Source: Staphylococcus xylosus
Lineage (GTDB): Bacteria > Bacillota > Bacilli > Staphylococcales > Staphylococcaceae
DNA length: 64,000 nucleotides
Reading direction: 5' to 3'
Assembly: GCF_002732165.1 (NCBI RefSeq)
Contig: NZ_MRZO01000006.1
Location: 124,001 to 188,000, forward strand
Under the pieces are notes generated by a model. It did not search any database. It was given only the letters and a program-made list of their open reading frames with translations, and was not told the DNA's origin. This document shows, one piece after another, positions 51,706-61,909 of this stretch. Position 1 is the first letter of the stretch, and every line of letters starts with the position of its first letter. Position numbers and translations under genes: made by a program.

Positions 51706-53964
51706 TCAGTTCGTGATATATCTTTGTAAATGTTTAGCCGTTACAGAATCATTTACAGCTAACAATTCTTGAGGTATTCCTTGATAAAGTAACCTGCCAC
51801 CTTTTTCTCCTGCAAATGGACCGATATCAATAATCCAGTCAGCATGAGTCATCATTGTTAAGTTATGTTCGATAATAACTACTGTGTTTTTATCGTGGAT
51901 TAGACTTTCGAAACAGTCTAATAAAATAGGGATGTCATCTTCATGTAATCCAGTAGTAGGTTCGTCAAATATGAAAGTATGTTGGTGGACAGTCTGTGTT
52001 AAATATTTACTGAGTTTAACGCGTTGTATTTCACCGCCAGATAATGTGTCGAGTGTTTGTCCTAAAGTCATATAATTCAGTCCAGTAGATTTTAACGCTT
52101 CTAAATGCTGGGCAATATTTTTCTTTTCTTGAAAAAATAAAATTGCTTCATCTACTGTTAATGCTAAAATATCTGCAATATTATATCCCTTTATTTTTGC
52201 ATTTAATACTTCGGGTTTATAACGCTTTCCATGACACAAATCACAAGTTTGAGTAAAGTCTGGCATAAAGGCTAATTCCGTTTTAATGATACCTTTACCA
52301 TTACATTCTGGGCATGCACCTTCAGAGTTGTAGCTGAACATTGCTTTTTTTAAATGCGTTTCTTCACTGAAATAAGTTCTTACATCATCAAATATACTTA
52401 AATAAGTGAGTAAATTTGAGCGACTTGATGCATGTACTGGTTTTTGATCTATAAAAATTGTATTAGGTTCTTGTTTTAAACCTGCGTGTATCAGTGAACT
52501 TTTTCCAGAACCAGCAACACCTGTAACAACAGTCATTGCTTGTTTGGGCAATTTAACAGATACATCTTTTAAATTATTTCTATCAATATGTTCTAAATGG
52601 ATAAAATCATTAGGTGTTCTAGGATTTAGTTTTAAGTGATGGTGTTTCTGTAATGCTAAACCTGTATGAGTAGTTGATTTTAACAAAGTTTCATAACTTC
52701 CTGTAAAAGTAATTTCTCCGCCATTTTTGCCTGCATAAGGGCCTAAATCAATAATGTGATCCGCTATGCTTATAACATCAGGGTCATGCTCAACTACTAA
52801 AACTGTATTGCCCTTATTTTTTAATGATTGAATGATTTCGTTAATGCGTTGTATATCATTAGGATGTAACCCAACACTTGGTTCATCAATAATATAAACG
52901 AGGTCGCTTAGTGCACTATTAAGGTGTCTTATTAATTTAATTCTCTGAGATTCACCACCGGATAAAGTAGTTGTTTCTCTGGAAAGCGTTAAATAATTGA
53001 GTCCAATATAGCTTAAAGAAGATAGCTGTTGCTGTAATGGCTCGATAATTACTTTTGCTTTTGGTGAATCAATTTGACTTATAAATTTTAATGCTTCGTC
53101 TATGGATAAATTAGTAAAGTCTGCAATATCTAAATTATTGATTTTACATTGTAATACATCTGGATTGAGTCTTTTACCTTGACACGTTGGACATTTTCTA
53201 GATGTTACTACGCGATCGATAGCTTCTTTGAATCTATTTTTTTCAAAGTTATCATTTAATAGAAAAGAACGTCTAAACCGATGTATTAAGCCTTCGAATT
53301 TTGCAGTTTTCGGCCAATTCTCTGGAGGATTCTTTAATTTAGTTGGTTTTGTATAAAGTAAAGTATTGAATTCTTCTTCAGAATAATCTTTTAATTTTTT
53401 ATCATTATCAAAAAGTCCAGAATATAAATAGCGTTTACCGCGCCAACTATCTGGTCTAAATGATGGGAATTGAATTGCATCTTCATTGAGTGATTTATCA
53501 TAATCTAACAATTCGTCTAAATCGATATCTTCGACATAACCTAAACCTGAACATTCTGGGCACATGCCTTTAGGGTTATTAAAGGAGAATATATCAGAGT
53601 ACCCAACAAATGGCTTGCCAATGCGTGACCATAGTAATCTGACAGATGCATAGATATCTGAAATAGTGCCAACTGTAGATCGTGAATTACCACCTAATCT
53701 TTTTTGGTTAATAATCATTGCTACTGGCAAATGTTCAATTAAATCTACATTAGGTTTTGAAAATTGAGCTAACTGATGTTGTATGTAAGTTGAATAAGTT
53801 TCGTTTAACAAACGTTCAGATTCTGCAGCGATAGTACTAAAAACCAAAGAAGATTTTCCAGATCCAGAACGCCCTGTAAATACGGTTATTTGATGTTTTG
53901 GTATATCAACTGAAATATTTTTTAAATTATTTTGCTTAGCACCATGTACACGAATCATTGTCAT
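51706..53964 (-). CDS. UvrA-like ABC ATPase lacking the UvrB-binding domain
   Basis: A 752-residue paralogue of excinuclease UvrA. Each half keeps Walker A (GRSGSGKSS near residue 33; GVAGSGKSS near 486), ABC signature (LSGGESQRIKL; LSGGEIQRVKL) and Walker B (YIIDEPSVGLHP; FIFDEPTTGLHE). Zinc-type CxxC pairs remain (CPECSGLG, CPTCQGKR, CPECNGKG, CDLCHGKR). After LLWSRIGKPF the protein jumps straight to FSFNNPKG, where full-length UvrA has about 130 residues forming the UvrB-binding domain and a CxxC. This is the UvrA2/DrrC-like class linked to drug tolerance. AGAGGTGG selects the second of three closely spaced ATGs. Confidence 0.9.
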   Translation of the reverse strand: MTMIRVHGAKQNNLKNISVDIPKHQITVFTGRSGSGKSSLVFSTIAAESERLLNETYSTYIQHQLAQFSKPNVDLIEHLPVAMIINQKRLGGNSRSTVGTISDIYASVRLLWSRIGKPFVGYSDIFSFNNPKGMCPECSGLGYVEDIDLDELLDYDKSLNEDAIQFPSFRPDSWRGKRYLYSGLFDNDKKLKDYSEEEFNTLLYTKPTKLKNPPENWPKTAKFEGLIHRFRRSFLLNDNFEKNRFKEAIDRVVTSRKCPTCQGKRLNPDVLQCKINNLDIADFTNLSIDEALKFISQIDSPKAKVIIEPLQQQLSSLSYIGLNYLTLSRETTTLSGGESQRIKLIRHLNSALSDLVYIIDEPSVGLHPNDIQRINEIIQSLKNKGNTVLVVEHDPDVISIADHIIDLGPYAGKNGGEITFTGSYETLLKSTTHTGLALQKHHHLKLNPRTPNDFIHLEHIDRNNLKDVSVKLPKQAMTVVTGVAGSGKSSLIHAGLKQEPNTIFIDQKPVHASSRSNLLTYLSIFDDVRTYFSEETHLKKAMFSYNSEGACPECNGKGIIKTELAFMPDFTQTCDLCHGKRYKPEVLNAKIKGYNIADILALTVDEAILFFQEKKNIAQHLEALKSTGLNYMTLGQTLDTLSGGEIQRVKLSKYLTQTVHQHTFIFDEPTTGLHEDDIPILLDCFESLIHDKNTVVIIEHNLTMMTHADWIIDIGPFAGEKGGRLLYQGIPQELLAVNDSVTAKHLQRYITN

Positions 53965-54152
53965 TGTCATCCACCTCTTATTATAAAGTTTACCCTGAAA
54001 TTATTGGGTAATATTAAAAAATGAGTAGAAAAGTGTATGCGTATAGAAAAGCGTATAAATTTTATTAATTCGTCATTATATAATGACATACCTTGCTTGT
54101 GATATATTGAAACATGTACAATAAATAAAAGATAACTATAGGTGGGTGAGTG

Positions 54153-55202
54153 ATGAAAAAACTAATAATTAAAGTTATTGGTGTGCTATTATTGATTTCT
54201 TTCTTGATATATCTTTTTTACTCGCCACGTTTGAAGTTTGATGTTTTGGAAAATCCAAATAAAAATTCGACAAAAACAACTCAAAACAAAGACTTTCAAA
54301 AAAATGAGCAAAATGTTGAAAATCCAATGCCCAAGGAAGGGATAGGAACTTGGGTTGGCCAAAACCTAAAAAAACTTACAGATACATATGGACAAGCTGA
54401 AAGAGTGTATTCATATAAAGGTGATTTTAAAAATTATGTATTTAAAGAAAAGGATCAATATTATTTAGTTACTACTAAACATAATATAATTAAATCTGTA
54501 TATGCTACTGGAAAAGAAGCAAAAGTAAATCCAGTTAAAATATCTGATAATGCTTCAAATGTATTTGAGAAATTTAGTATTAATCCAGAACCGACAATCA
54601 AGGCGAATGGAAAAAAATATGAATTAGAAATTTCCGATTCAGATATGAAAACTCAAACGCTTATAAAATTTAAAAACATTTATGCTCAAATCTATATTGA
54701 TCAACAAGCTAATAAAATTGTTGCGGTAAGGTATTTAGATAGTGATGCATTAGCAGCGTTTAAACCTTATCAAATGTTGAGTGATAAAGACGATGAGGAA
54801 ATTGCACGTAAGCAAAAAGATTTACCATATGAGCAAAATGCCAACCAATTGATGACTTTGTATGAAATTACTAATGAAATGAGAAAATTAAAAGATGCTA
54901 AACCATTGCGTATAAATAATGATTTAGCTCATATTGCATCATTTAACTTGTATGAAGCAATTGGGACTGATAGTGTTGAATTTACTGAAGATGCCTTAAA
55001 ACAGCAATTGAATGAGCAAGAGATACCATTCGTATCTACGAGCCAAAACGTAGGTTATGATTTCAATGAAGTGCCAACACTTATTCATAGTTGGTTAAAT
55101 TCGGATATTCATCGATCTAGAATGTTGAACTCAAAATATAATGAAATGGGTGGAGAAGTAACGAATGGTTACTATACGCTCATTTTTGTAGAAGATAAAT
55201 AG
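54153..55202 (+). CDS. CAP-domain protein (YlbC-like)
   Basis: A 349-residue membrane-anchored exported protein. Residues 4-22 form a hydrophobic N-terminal anchor. An N-terminal CAP-associated domain (about 60-205, IGTWVGQNLKKLTDTYGQAERVY) is followed by a CAP/SCP domain (about 225-345) with ALRINNDLAHIASFNLYEA-type helix, the segment NVGYDFNEVPTLIHSWLNSDIHRSRML and the terminal YYTLIFV. This matches B. subtilis YlbC and its position before ylbF. The start is ATG after GGTGGGTGAGTG. The role outside the cell is unknown. Confidence 0.87.
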   Translation: MKKLIIKVIGVLLLISFLIYLFYSPRLKFDVLENPNKNSTKTTQNKDFQKNEQNVENPMPKEGIGTWVGQNLKKLTDTYGQAERVYSYKGDFKNYVFKEKDQYYLVTTKHNIIKSVYATGKEAKVNPVKISDNASNVFEKFSINPEPTIKANGKKYELEISDSDMKTQTLIKFKNIYAQIYIDQQANKIVAVRYLDSDALAAFKPYQMLSDKDDEEIARKQKDLPYEQNANQLMTLYEITNEMRKLKDAKPLRINNDLAHIASFNLYEAIGTDSVEFTEDALKQQLNEQEIPFVSTSQNVGYDFNEVPTLIHSWLNSDIHRSRMLNSKYNEMGGEVTNGYYTLIFVEDK

Positions 55203-55219
55203 ATAGGAGTTAGTTGATT

Positions 55220-55654
55220 ATGATAACTGAAGAAACGCTGACCGTACTCGATGAAATAGAAGCCTTAAGCGATAAAATATTAGAATCACGTTTGTATCAA
55301 GAGTACAGAGAGGCAGAACAAGCGCTTGCTGATAATGACGAAGCACATCTCTTGTATCAAGCTTTTTTAAAGTCAAAAGATAAATATGATGAAATTATGC
55401 GTTTTGGTAAATATCACCCAGATTATCAAAGCGTGATGTTAGATACACGCAAACGTAAAAGGGCTTATGAAATGCTGCCAGTCGTTATGGATCACAAACA
55501 AAAAGAAGTTGCATTGCAGGAATTAATTGATCAAGTAATTGTGAAAATTGCATATGCTGTTTCTGAAAATGTAAAGATTGAAGCGGGCAACCCATTCTTT
55601 CAAAAAGACGCAGGTGGTTGTGCAACAGGTGGATCATGTAGCTGTTCGTTATAA
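55220..55654 (+). CDS. ylbF: YlbF family regulator
   Basis: A 144-residue helical protein of the YlbF/YmcA family. In Bacillus, YlbF forms the Y-complex with YmcA and YaaT, which assists RNase Y maturation and carries Fe-S clusters. The C-terminus GGCATGGSCSCSL supplies three cysteines, a plausible cluster ligand set. The frame can start at a TTG (55214), but TAGGAGT is well spaced for ATG 55220. It follows the CAP gene by 17 bp. Confidence 0.92.
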   Translation: MITEETLTVLDEIEALSDKILESRLYQEYREAEQALADNDEAHLLYQAFLKSKDKYDEIMRFGKYHPDYQSVMLDTRKRKRAYEMLPVVMDHKQKEVALQELIDQVIVKIAYAVSENVKIEAGNPFFQKDAGGCATGGSCSCSL

Positions 55655-55656
55655 AT

Positions 55657-55714
55657 AAAACAGGCCAACGAAATCAAAAATGTATTTTGGTATCGTTGGC
55701 CTGTTTTTTATTTT
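55657..55714. terminator. Bidirectional terminator between ylbF and the GlpQ-like gene
   Basis: AAAACAGGCCAACGA pairs with TCGTTGGCCTGTTTT, with a T-run after and an A-run before. It touches the stop of the convergent gene. Confidence 0.9.
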
Positions 55715-56633
55715 AATGGTAAGTATTTTTAAATCGTTGTGCTAAATCAGGTCTGTCAGTTACTAATGTGTGTGCACCGTAAAAAACTAAATCGTTCATT
55801 AAATCAAGGTTATTCACACCACAATAACCTGGGACAATATTGCGTTCGTTTAACCATTTAATAAACTTAGGTGAAGTTAACTTTATGCCTTTAAATGATA
55901 CAAATAGTTGGAACGTATTGGCACGAGGTTGAAAAGTGTTACCCAGACCGGTGTAAAATTTCAATAAACCTTCTATTACTTCATTTTGACTTGCACCAGT
56001 AGCTACAGTGCCATTACTTATTATATTAAATCGTTCAATCTGTTTACTGTAGAAACTTGATACTAAAACACGTTGTTGTGCATTATTAGCAACGATGATT
56101 TCGTAGATGATTTCAGGGGCAAGTTGACCTTGTTCACTTTTTGGGTCATCTTGTAAATTAACACTTATAAGTTGATTTGGATACGTTTTTAATAATTCAT
56201 CAAACGTTAAAATTTTTGCATCTTCATGGCCGCGATAAGGTTGAACGCCATTGATATCAGTGAAATGGTAGCCAGCATCTAATTGTTTAAGTTCTGCTAA
56301 AGTATGTTCTGATATTTTTCCTGAACCATTCGTAGTACGATCTACGTCATTATCATAAAAAACAACAAGTTCATGATCTTTAGTTAATCTTACATCTGTT
56401 TCAAATCCATCTATTTCGTGGGCAACCGCGTTATCAAAAGCTAATTTAGTTTGTTCGGGTCTAACCGCCATACCACCGCGATGTGCAAAAATATATGGTG
56501 CAGGTTTAGAAAAGAAAGGTGGTATACTTTGATTATGTGGTTTAGTGCTGTATTTAGTATAAAAGAAAATACTTCCTATTAAGCCAACAGTACCTAAAAA
56601 TCCACCTTTAATTAGTTTGTTGAATTTAGTCAC
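55713..56633 (-). CDS. Membrane-anchored glycerophosphodiester phosphodiesterase
   Basis: A 306-residue GlpQ-family enzyme (TIM barrel) that should split glycerophosphodiesters to glycerol-3-phosphate. N-terminal residues 8-25 are hydrophobic (GGFLGTVGLIGSIFFY), a likely signal anchor, so it acts outside. Catalytic motifs are FAHRGGMAVRPEQT near residue 50, GFETDVRLTKDHELVVFYD, and LVSSFYSKQ. The PENT of most members reads PEQT here. The start is GTG after TGAGGAGGAATTTTC. Confidence 0.88.
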   Translation of the reverse strand: MTKFNKLIKGGFLGTVGLIGSIFFYTKYSTKPHNQSIPPFFSKPAPYIFAHRGGMAVRPEQTKLAFDNAVAHEIDGFETDVRLTKDHELVVFYDNDVDRTTNGSGKISEHTLAELKQLDAGYHFTDINGVQPYRGHEDAKILTFDELLKTYPNQLISVNLQDDPKSEQGQLAPEIIYEIIVANNAQQRVLVSSFYSKQIERFNIISNGTVATGASQNEVIEGLLKFYTGLGNTFQPRANTFQLFVSFKGIKLTSPKFIKWLNERNIVPGYCGVNNLDLMNDLVFYGAHTLVTDRPDLAQRFKNTYH

Positions 56634-56762
56634 GAAAATTCCTCCTCAAGTTGTGTATATAAAGTAATATAGCAAAAGTACAAGAGAGTTCAAAATAATT
56701 GTTATTTATAAATGGAAAAAGACATGATATTATATAATGGCTAATAATTGGAGTGATAAGAA

Positions 56763-57014
56763 ATGAATATTATACCTAGAGTAAGTTTGATTATATATTT
56801 GAAACATATGAAACATGAAAGACAGATAAGAAAATTTGGTCATATTGTAAGTGCAAATAGACAAAGTCGTTTCGTAGTTATGTATATTAACGAGGCAGAA
56901 GCGGATGAGATTGTAAACAAATTGATGAAACTTAAATATGTTAAACATGTAGAAGGTTCACCTTATAAGTATTTGAAGAAAACTTATGAAAAAGAGCAGC
57001 ATGAAATCATGTAA
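56763..57014 (+). CDS. ylbG: UPF0298 (DUF2129) protein YlbG
   Basis: An 83-residue protein with the family pattern [23 protein letters not shown] and [33 protein letters not shown]. YlbG sits next to ylbF and rsmD in Bacillus and Staphylococcus. TTGGAGTGATAAGAA precedes the ATG. Function unknown. Confidence 0.92.
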   Translation: MNIIPRVSLIIYLKHMKHERQIRKFGHIVSANRQSRFVVMYINEAEADEIVNKLMKLKYVKHVEGSPYKYLKKTYEKEQHEIM

Positions 57015-57088
57015 GTTATACTTTTGGTCATAACCTTTGCAAATCAATAGTATATAAATAATAGTTTCATTAGCGGATGAATATATGG

Positions 57089-57133
57089 AAGCCACAATAG
57101 TACAACGACTGTCTAGTGTGGCTTATTTTTTTC
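57089..57133 (+). terminator. Terminator after ylbG
   Basis: AAGCCACAATAG pairs with CTAGTGTGGCTT with one mismatch, followed by ATTTTTTTC. It overlaps the approach to the convergent gene at 57135. Confidence 0.75.
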
Positions 57134-57134
57134 T

Positions 57135-57524
57135 TTATTGTAAAGGTGGTATCCATCTTTGTAATCTTAAGACGCTAGTTAAATAATTGAAATACAGCTC
57201 AGTTTCGTGGAATACTTCGAGAGGTTGAACTTCAACGGCTTTTACGTCTATATTATATTTAGCTGCTTGATTGTTAATCATTTCAAATTTTTTGTTTGCA
57301 GTTGGATATGGATAATTAAGTGCATTTAGCATAATATACATTGCTTGAAAATGCTGACCACTAGTTGGTTTCATAATTAGAGCGACAGATGAACGTTGTT
57401 TTTCAGATTTAGGTGAATGGAAATACACAAGGTGATCGATTCTTTCGAAATTGTATTCGATTAATGTATTAAATTCAAACAAATCTGTTAGCCCTTCACC
57501 TAATTTTATAAATGATTGTTTCAT
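57135..57524 (-). CDS. Conserved hypothetical protein between ylbG and rsmD
   Basis: I do not recognise a named family with certainty. The 129-residue protein MKQSFIKLGEGLTDLFEFNTLIEY continues with VALIMKPTSGQHFQAMYIMLNALNYPY and ends LRLQRWIPPLQ, suggesting an alpha/beta soluble fold without signal peptide. AGGAGGAACAATATCA precedes the ATG. A gene of similar size occupies this place in S. aureus. No function assigned. Confidence 0.8.
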   Translation of the reverse strand: MKQSFIKLGEGLTDLFEFNTLIEYNFERIDHLVYFHSPKSEKQRSSVALIMKPTSGQHFQAMYIMLNALNYPYPTANKKFEMINNQAAKYNIDVKAVEVQPLEVFHETELYFNYLTSVLRLQRWIPPLQ

Positions 57525-57596
57525 TGATATTGTTCCTCCTTAATCGTGCATTAAGCATTATATAAAATTTATTTTAAGAATGGAAGTGTCTATTAC

Positions 57597-58623
<1,027 letters not shown>

Positions 58624-58626
<3 letters not shown>

Positions 58627-58686
58627 AAAAAGAGTAGTTCGATAATCTAATTTAAAGATATTGATTATTGAACCACTCTTTTTTTA
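58624..58686 (+). terminator. Terminator after coaD
   Basis: AAAAAAAGAGTAGTTCGATAATC-type left arm pairs with GATTATTGAACCACTCTTTT with one mismatch, T-run after. It immediately follows the coaD stop. Confidence 0.88.
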
Positions 58687-58747
58687 TTTTTATAAACAAG
58701 TATTTTAGATTAATAAAGTTTATGAATTTATGTTATAAAGATGGGCG

Positions 58748-59881
58748 TTAAAGGCGTATGACGTGTGTATTGAAATCATCGGCAGTTTCACCTGAAATGA
58801 GGTTATAAATTTTTGTTGCATGTATTTCATGCTTGAAAAAATGTGCATTTTGTTTATTGAGTTGAGTAATATAATTGCGTTCAGGGAAGAGCTGTTTCAA
58901 TTGTTTTAAATACTGTTGTCCTTTCTGAGTCATTCCTAAAACCCTAACGGCATCTATTGCTTCAGGCTTTTGTTGCTGTTTAAAATTCAATAAAATATTC
59001 ATTAACAACCGTTGGATATGTGTATAGGTAAAGCGCTTCGTTTTTAATAGTGTCATAAACTGTTCGAAATTTTCTGCTTGGTCAATAAACTGAATAACAC
59101 GATTTTCGAAACCTTCACTCATGGTATAGATTTGATTTAAGGAATCTGTATCTTGGCTTAATATTGCGTATTTTAAATAATTGAATGTGTCAGCAACTGA
59201 AACATTTGGGACAGTATAGTAGGGGTGTAAAGATTCCGGAACTACTTGTTTCCATTGGGTATTAGCATTTTGAAGTGATTTGCGAATTGATGTGCCACTC
59301 GCAAAACCTAAGTTTGCTATTTCTATGTCATGATGTGCACTTTGTAAACGTGGTATAGTCCATGGTTGTATAGTTGGCGCCCATTTTTGAATTGCTCTGA
59401 TATAAGAAATACCTAGTGTATTATTTGGTGAAGATAGCAACTCATTGTTTGTGATTATTTCACTTAAGATTCTAGGATAACTTTTACCTTCTTTTGTTTT
59501 TTCGGCAAATTGTAATGATTGTTCTGCATTTGAGATGTCTTTTGCTAATGTCAAAAATGCATCAATGTTTCCATACTCACTACCAAAAGATAAATGATCA
59601 ATATTTAAATAATCAGCAACTTTTACGGCTAATTCAGCAAAATATTGTCCAGCCGATAACGATGCGAAGATAGGAAGTTCAATTACCAAGTCGACCGCAC
59701 TTAATGCCATACGCGTGCGCTTAAATTTATTATAAATTGCTGGTTGTCCTCTCATCACAAAGCTTCCACTCATTATTGCGACAGAAACTTCAGAGCCGGT
59801 TATTGACTTTGATTGCTGAGCATGGTATAAGTGACCATTGTGGAAAGGATTATATTCAGTGACTAGTGCAACACTTTTCAT
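58748..59881 (-). CDS. tmcAL: tRNA(Met) cytidine acetate ligase (TmcAL, YlbM)
   Basis: Makes N4-acetylcytidine at the wobble position of elongator tRNA-Met from acetate and ATP. The 377-residue protein has an N-terminal nucleotidyltransferase-like domain with ALVTEYNPFHNGHLYH, then IAIMSGSFVMRGQPAI-type and FGSEYGN motifs, typical of YlbM. The frame could begin at a TTG two codons earlier, but GAAAGGAAG is better spaced for ATG 59881. Divergent from yceD. Confidence 0.94.
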   Translation of the reverse strand: MKSVALVTEYNPFHNGHLYHAQQSKSITGSEVSVAIMSGSFVMRGQPAIYNKFKRTRMALSAVDLVIELPIFASLSAGQYFAELAVKVADYLNIDHLSFGSEYGNIDAFLTLAKDISNAEQSLQFAEKTKEGKSYPRILSEIITNNELLSSPNNTLGISYIRAIQKWAPTIQPWTIPRLQSAHHDIEIANLGFASGTSIRKSLQNANTQWKQVVPESLHPYYTVPNVSVADTFNYLKYAILSQDTDSLNQIYTMSEGFENRVIQFIDQAENFEQFMTLLKTKRFTYTHIQRLLMNILLNFKQQQKPEAIDAVRVLGMTQKGQQYLKQLKQLFPERNYITQLNKQNAHFFKHEIHATKIYNLISGETADDFNTHVIRL

Positions 59882-60007
59882 TTGCAATTCTTCCTTTCAG
59901 AATTCATTATAGTTATTGTAACAGATATAATTGTGTTAAGAAAAAATCTTGACAACTTATGTCTATAAAGTTAAAATAAATTTTGTGCTTGATAGAGGTG
60001 AAGCCAT

Positions 60008-60556
60008 ATGAAATGGTCAATAACACAATTAAGAAAATTCCAAGATAAACCATTTGAGTTCCATCAAACGGTTAATTTTGATTATTTAGTAAAATCATTA
60101 GATTTAATAGATCTATCTGATATTGATGTTGAGGGTGAATTAACCGTCAAATCAAATGAAGTCATTGCAGATATGCATATAACAGGAACATACACAATGG
60201 CGTGTGCACGTACATTGGTTCCAGTTGAAGTACCTTTAGATATCAAATCTCAAGAGATTTTTGATTTAGAAGGATACGAGCAATATGGCAACGATGAAGA
60301 AGATGATGAACATTACCATGATGCAACAAACGGTATGATAAATCTAAAGGATATTGCTGAAGAATTAGTTATTATTGAAAAGCCAATGCGTGCTTTTTCA
60401 AATGAAAGCGATCAGATGTTACGAGAAGGTAAAGGTTGGGAAGTTATTGACGAAGAACAAGCGATTGAACTTGCACAAGAGAAGGAATCTTCCGAATCAG
60501 AGCAAATCGATCCTAGGCTTCAAAAACTACAACAATTATATGACGAAGAGCAATAG
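60008..60556 (+). CDS. yceD: YceD family (DUF177) protein
   Basis: A 182-residue acidic protein with the DUF177 pattern: MKWSITQLRKFQDKPFEFHQ, then VEGELTV and YTMACARTLVPVEVPL with one Cys, and the C-terminal INLKDIAEELVIIEKPM. The gene almost always precedes rpmF; a role in 23S rRNA accumulation or ribosome assembly is proposed for plant and bacterial homologues. GAGGTGAAGCCAT precedes the ATG. Equivalent of B. subtilis ylbN. Confidence 0.93.
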   Translation: MKWSITQLRKFQDKPFEFHQTVNFDYLVKSLDLIDLSDIDVEGELTVKSNEVIADMHITGTYTMACARTLVPVEVPLDIKSQEIFDLEGYEQYGNDEEDDEHYHDATNGMINLKDIAEELVIIEKPMRAFSNESDQMLREGKGWEVIDEEQAIELAQEKESSESEQIDPRLQKLQQLYDEEQ

Positions 60557-60636
60557 CGGATTTAACTAATCTATAGTATAATGGATTATTGAGTCTAAAA
60601 ATATCTATTTAGTGTTTGAATATAAGGAGGATTATC

Positions 60637-60810
60637 ATGGCAGTACCAAAAAGAAGAACGTCAAAAACAAGAAAAAATAAACGTCGTACGCATTTTAAAA
60701 TTTCAGTACCTGGTATGACAGAATGCCCAAATTGTGGAGAATACAAATTATCTCACCGTGTATGTAAGAACTGTGGTTCATACAATGGCGAAGATGTTGT
60801 ATCTAAATAA
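60637..60810 (+). CDS. rpmF: 50S ribosomal protein L32
   Basis: A 57-residue L32 starting [19 protein letters not shown] and carrying a complete zinc ribbon, Cys30, Cys33, Cys43 and Cys46 (CPNCGEY and CKNCGSY). AAGGAGGATTATC selects the ATG at 60637 over an upstream open frame. It follows yceD, as in most Firmicutes. Confidence 0.98.
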   Translation: MAVPKRRTSKTRKNKRRTHFKISVPGMTECPNCGEYKLSHRVCKNCGSYNGEDVVSK

Positions 60811-60846
60811 TTTTAATAATTTAAAGGTTACATTATAACCTAATCG

Positions 60847-60894
60847 AATCGTTCATTAATTATTCACTTGATAATTTTTGAGCGATTTTTTATT
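60847..60894 (+). terminator. Terminator after rpmF
   Basis: AATCGTTCA pairs with TGAGCGATT (one G-U) around an AT-rich loop, followed by TTTTTA. A small hairpin AGGTTACATTATAACCT precedes it (60823-60841). Confidence 0.75.
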
Positions 60895-60923
60895 TTAGAG
60901 ATAGGATTTTTTATTATCAACTG

Positions 60924-61883
60924 ATGGGTTGTGTAAAATTGATGGAAACGATAAATGCACAAATTATTATAAATAAAATAGAAAACAACGAATTTCAGTG
61001 GCTATATAATCACTTTAGTGAATATTTTCAAGATGTTACATCTATAAATGACTTGGAACAAATATTAAGTAATTATAATGCTATTAGAGGTCAAAATCAT
61101 TTATATAAGCACTTACACATAAACCGACAACATGAATTCATTTGGTTTGATGATAAAATGACAACAGGGATAAGTGTTCTTCTGAATAAATATCAAGAGA
61201 TTATTGGTATGACGTTGTTACCGATTAAGCATAAACGTGGTATGAAAAAATCGAAACAATATTATACGATACCAACCAAATCCAAATGTTTTGTCTATTG
61301 GGGTGGGGATAATGAGTTAAACAATTATCACTATCAATATAAAAACCAGAGATTAGCAATGGACCTTATAAAAGTTGAAGATGGATTTACATATAAAGGT
61401 GATTCAAATCAATGTGAAAATTATCATATTTATGATTTGCCGATTGTTGCTCCAGCGAACGGAGTTGTTGAAGAAATTGTCGACGGTATCTCGGATTGTA
61501 TACCGGGTGAGATGAATACAGTTCATCCTGAAGGGAATTATATAGTTATAAAACATGGTCACAAAGAATATAGTCTAATTGCACACATTAAGCCACATTC
61601 CTTCAAAATTGAAAAGGGTGACGAATTATTACGTGGTCAACATATAGCTAACGTTGGTAATTCCGGCAATTCATCCGAACCGCATATCCATTTTCAAGTA
61701 ATGGATGACAAAAACTTGCAAGTAGCACAAACATTGAAAATTCAATTCCACAATGATATTTCCCCTGTTAAAGGAGATGAAATATCATATAATGGTGATA
61801 GTATATTAATAGAAAAAGAACAACCGTTTTCTAAAATTGTAAAAAATATTCATACAAATATTACACACTTATTCAAAGGTTGA
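60924..61883 (+). CDS. M23-type peptidase-like protein with DUF3887-like N-terminus and no signal peptide
   Basis: A 319-residue protein. Residues 8-100 resemble DUF3887 domains (IENNEFQWLYNHFSEYFQDV through YQEIIGMTLLPI). Residues about 110-290 form an M23/LytM beta-sheet domain with VAPANGVVEEIVDG, IVIKHGHKEYSLIAH (His221) and EPHIHFQV (His254, His256). The first zinc motif HxxxD reads Arg143-Leu-Ala-Met-Asp147, so one usual ligand is replaced. There is no hydrophobic N-terminus, so export is not evident. The start is uncertain (60924 or ATG 60942); no good Shine-Dalgarno is seen. It occupies the place of the S. aureus isd locus. Confidence 0.82.
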   Translation: MGCVKLMETINAQIIINKIENNEFQWLYNHFSEYFQDVTSINDLEQILSNYNAIRGQNHLYKHLHINRQHEFIWFDDKMTTGISVLLNKYQEIIGMTLLPIKHKRGMKKSKQYYTIPTKSKCFVYWGGDNELNNYHYQYKNQRLAMDLIKVEDGFTYKGDSNQCENYHIYDLPIVAPANGVVEEIVDGISDCIPGEMNTVHPEGNYIVIKHGHKEYSLIAHIKPHSFKIEKGDELLRGQHIANVGNSGNSSEPHIHFQVMDDKNLQVAQTLKIQFHNDISPVKGDEISYNGDSILIEKEQPFSKIVKNIHTNITHLFKG

Positions 61884-61909
61884 AAATAAAAAGGTAAAGA
61901 GGCTATGCT

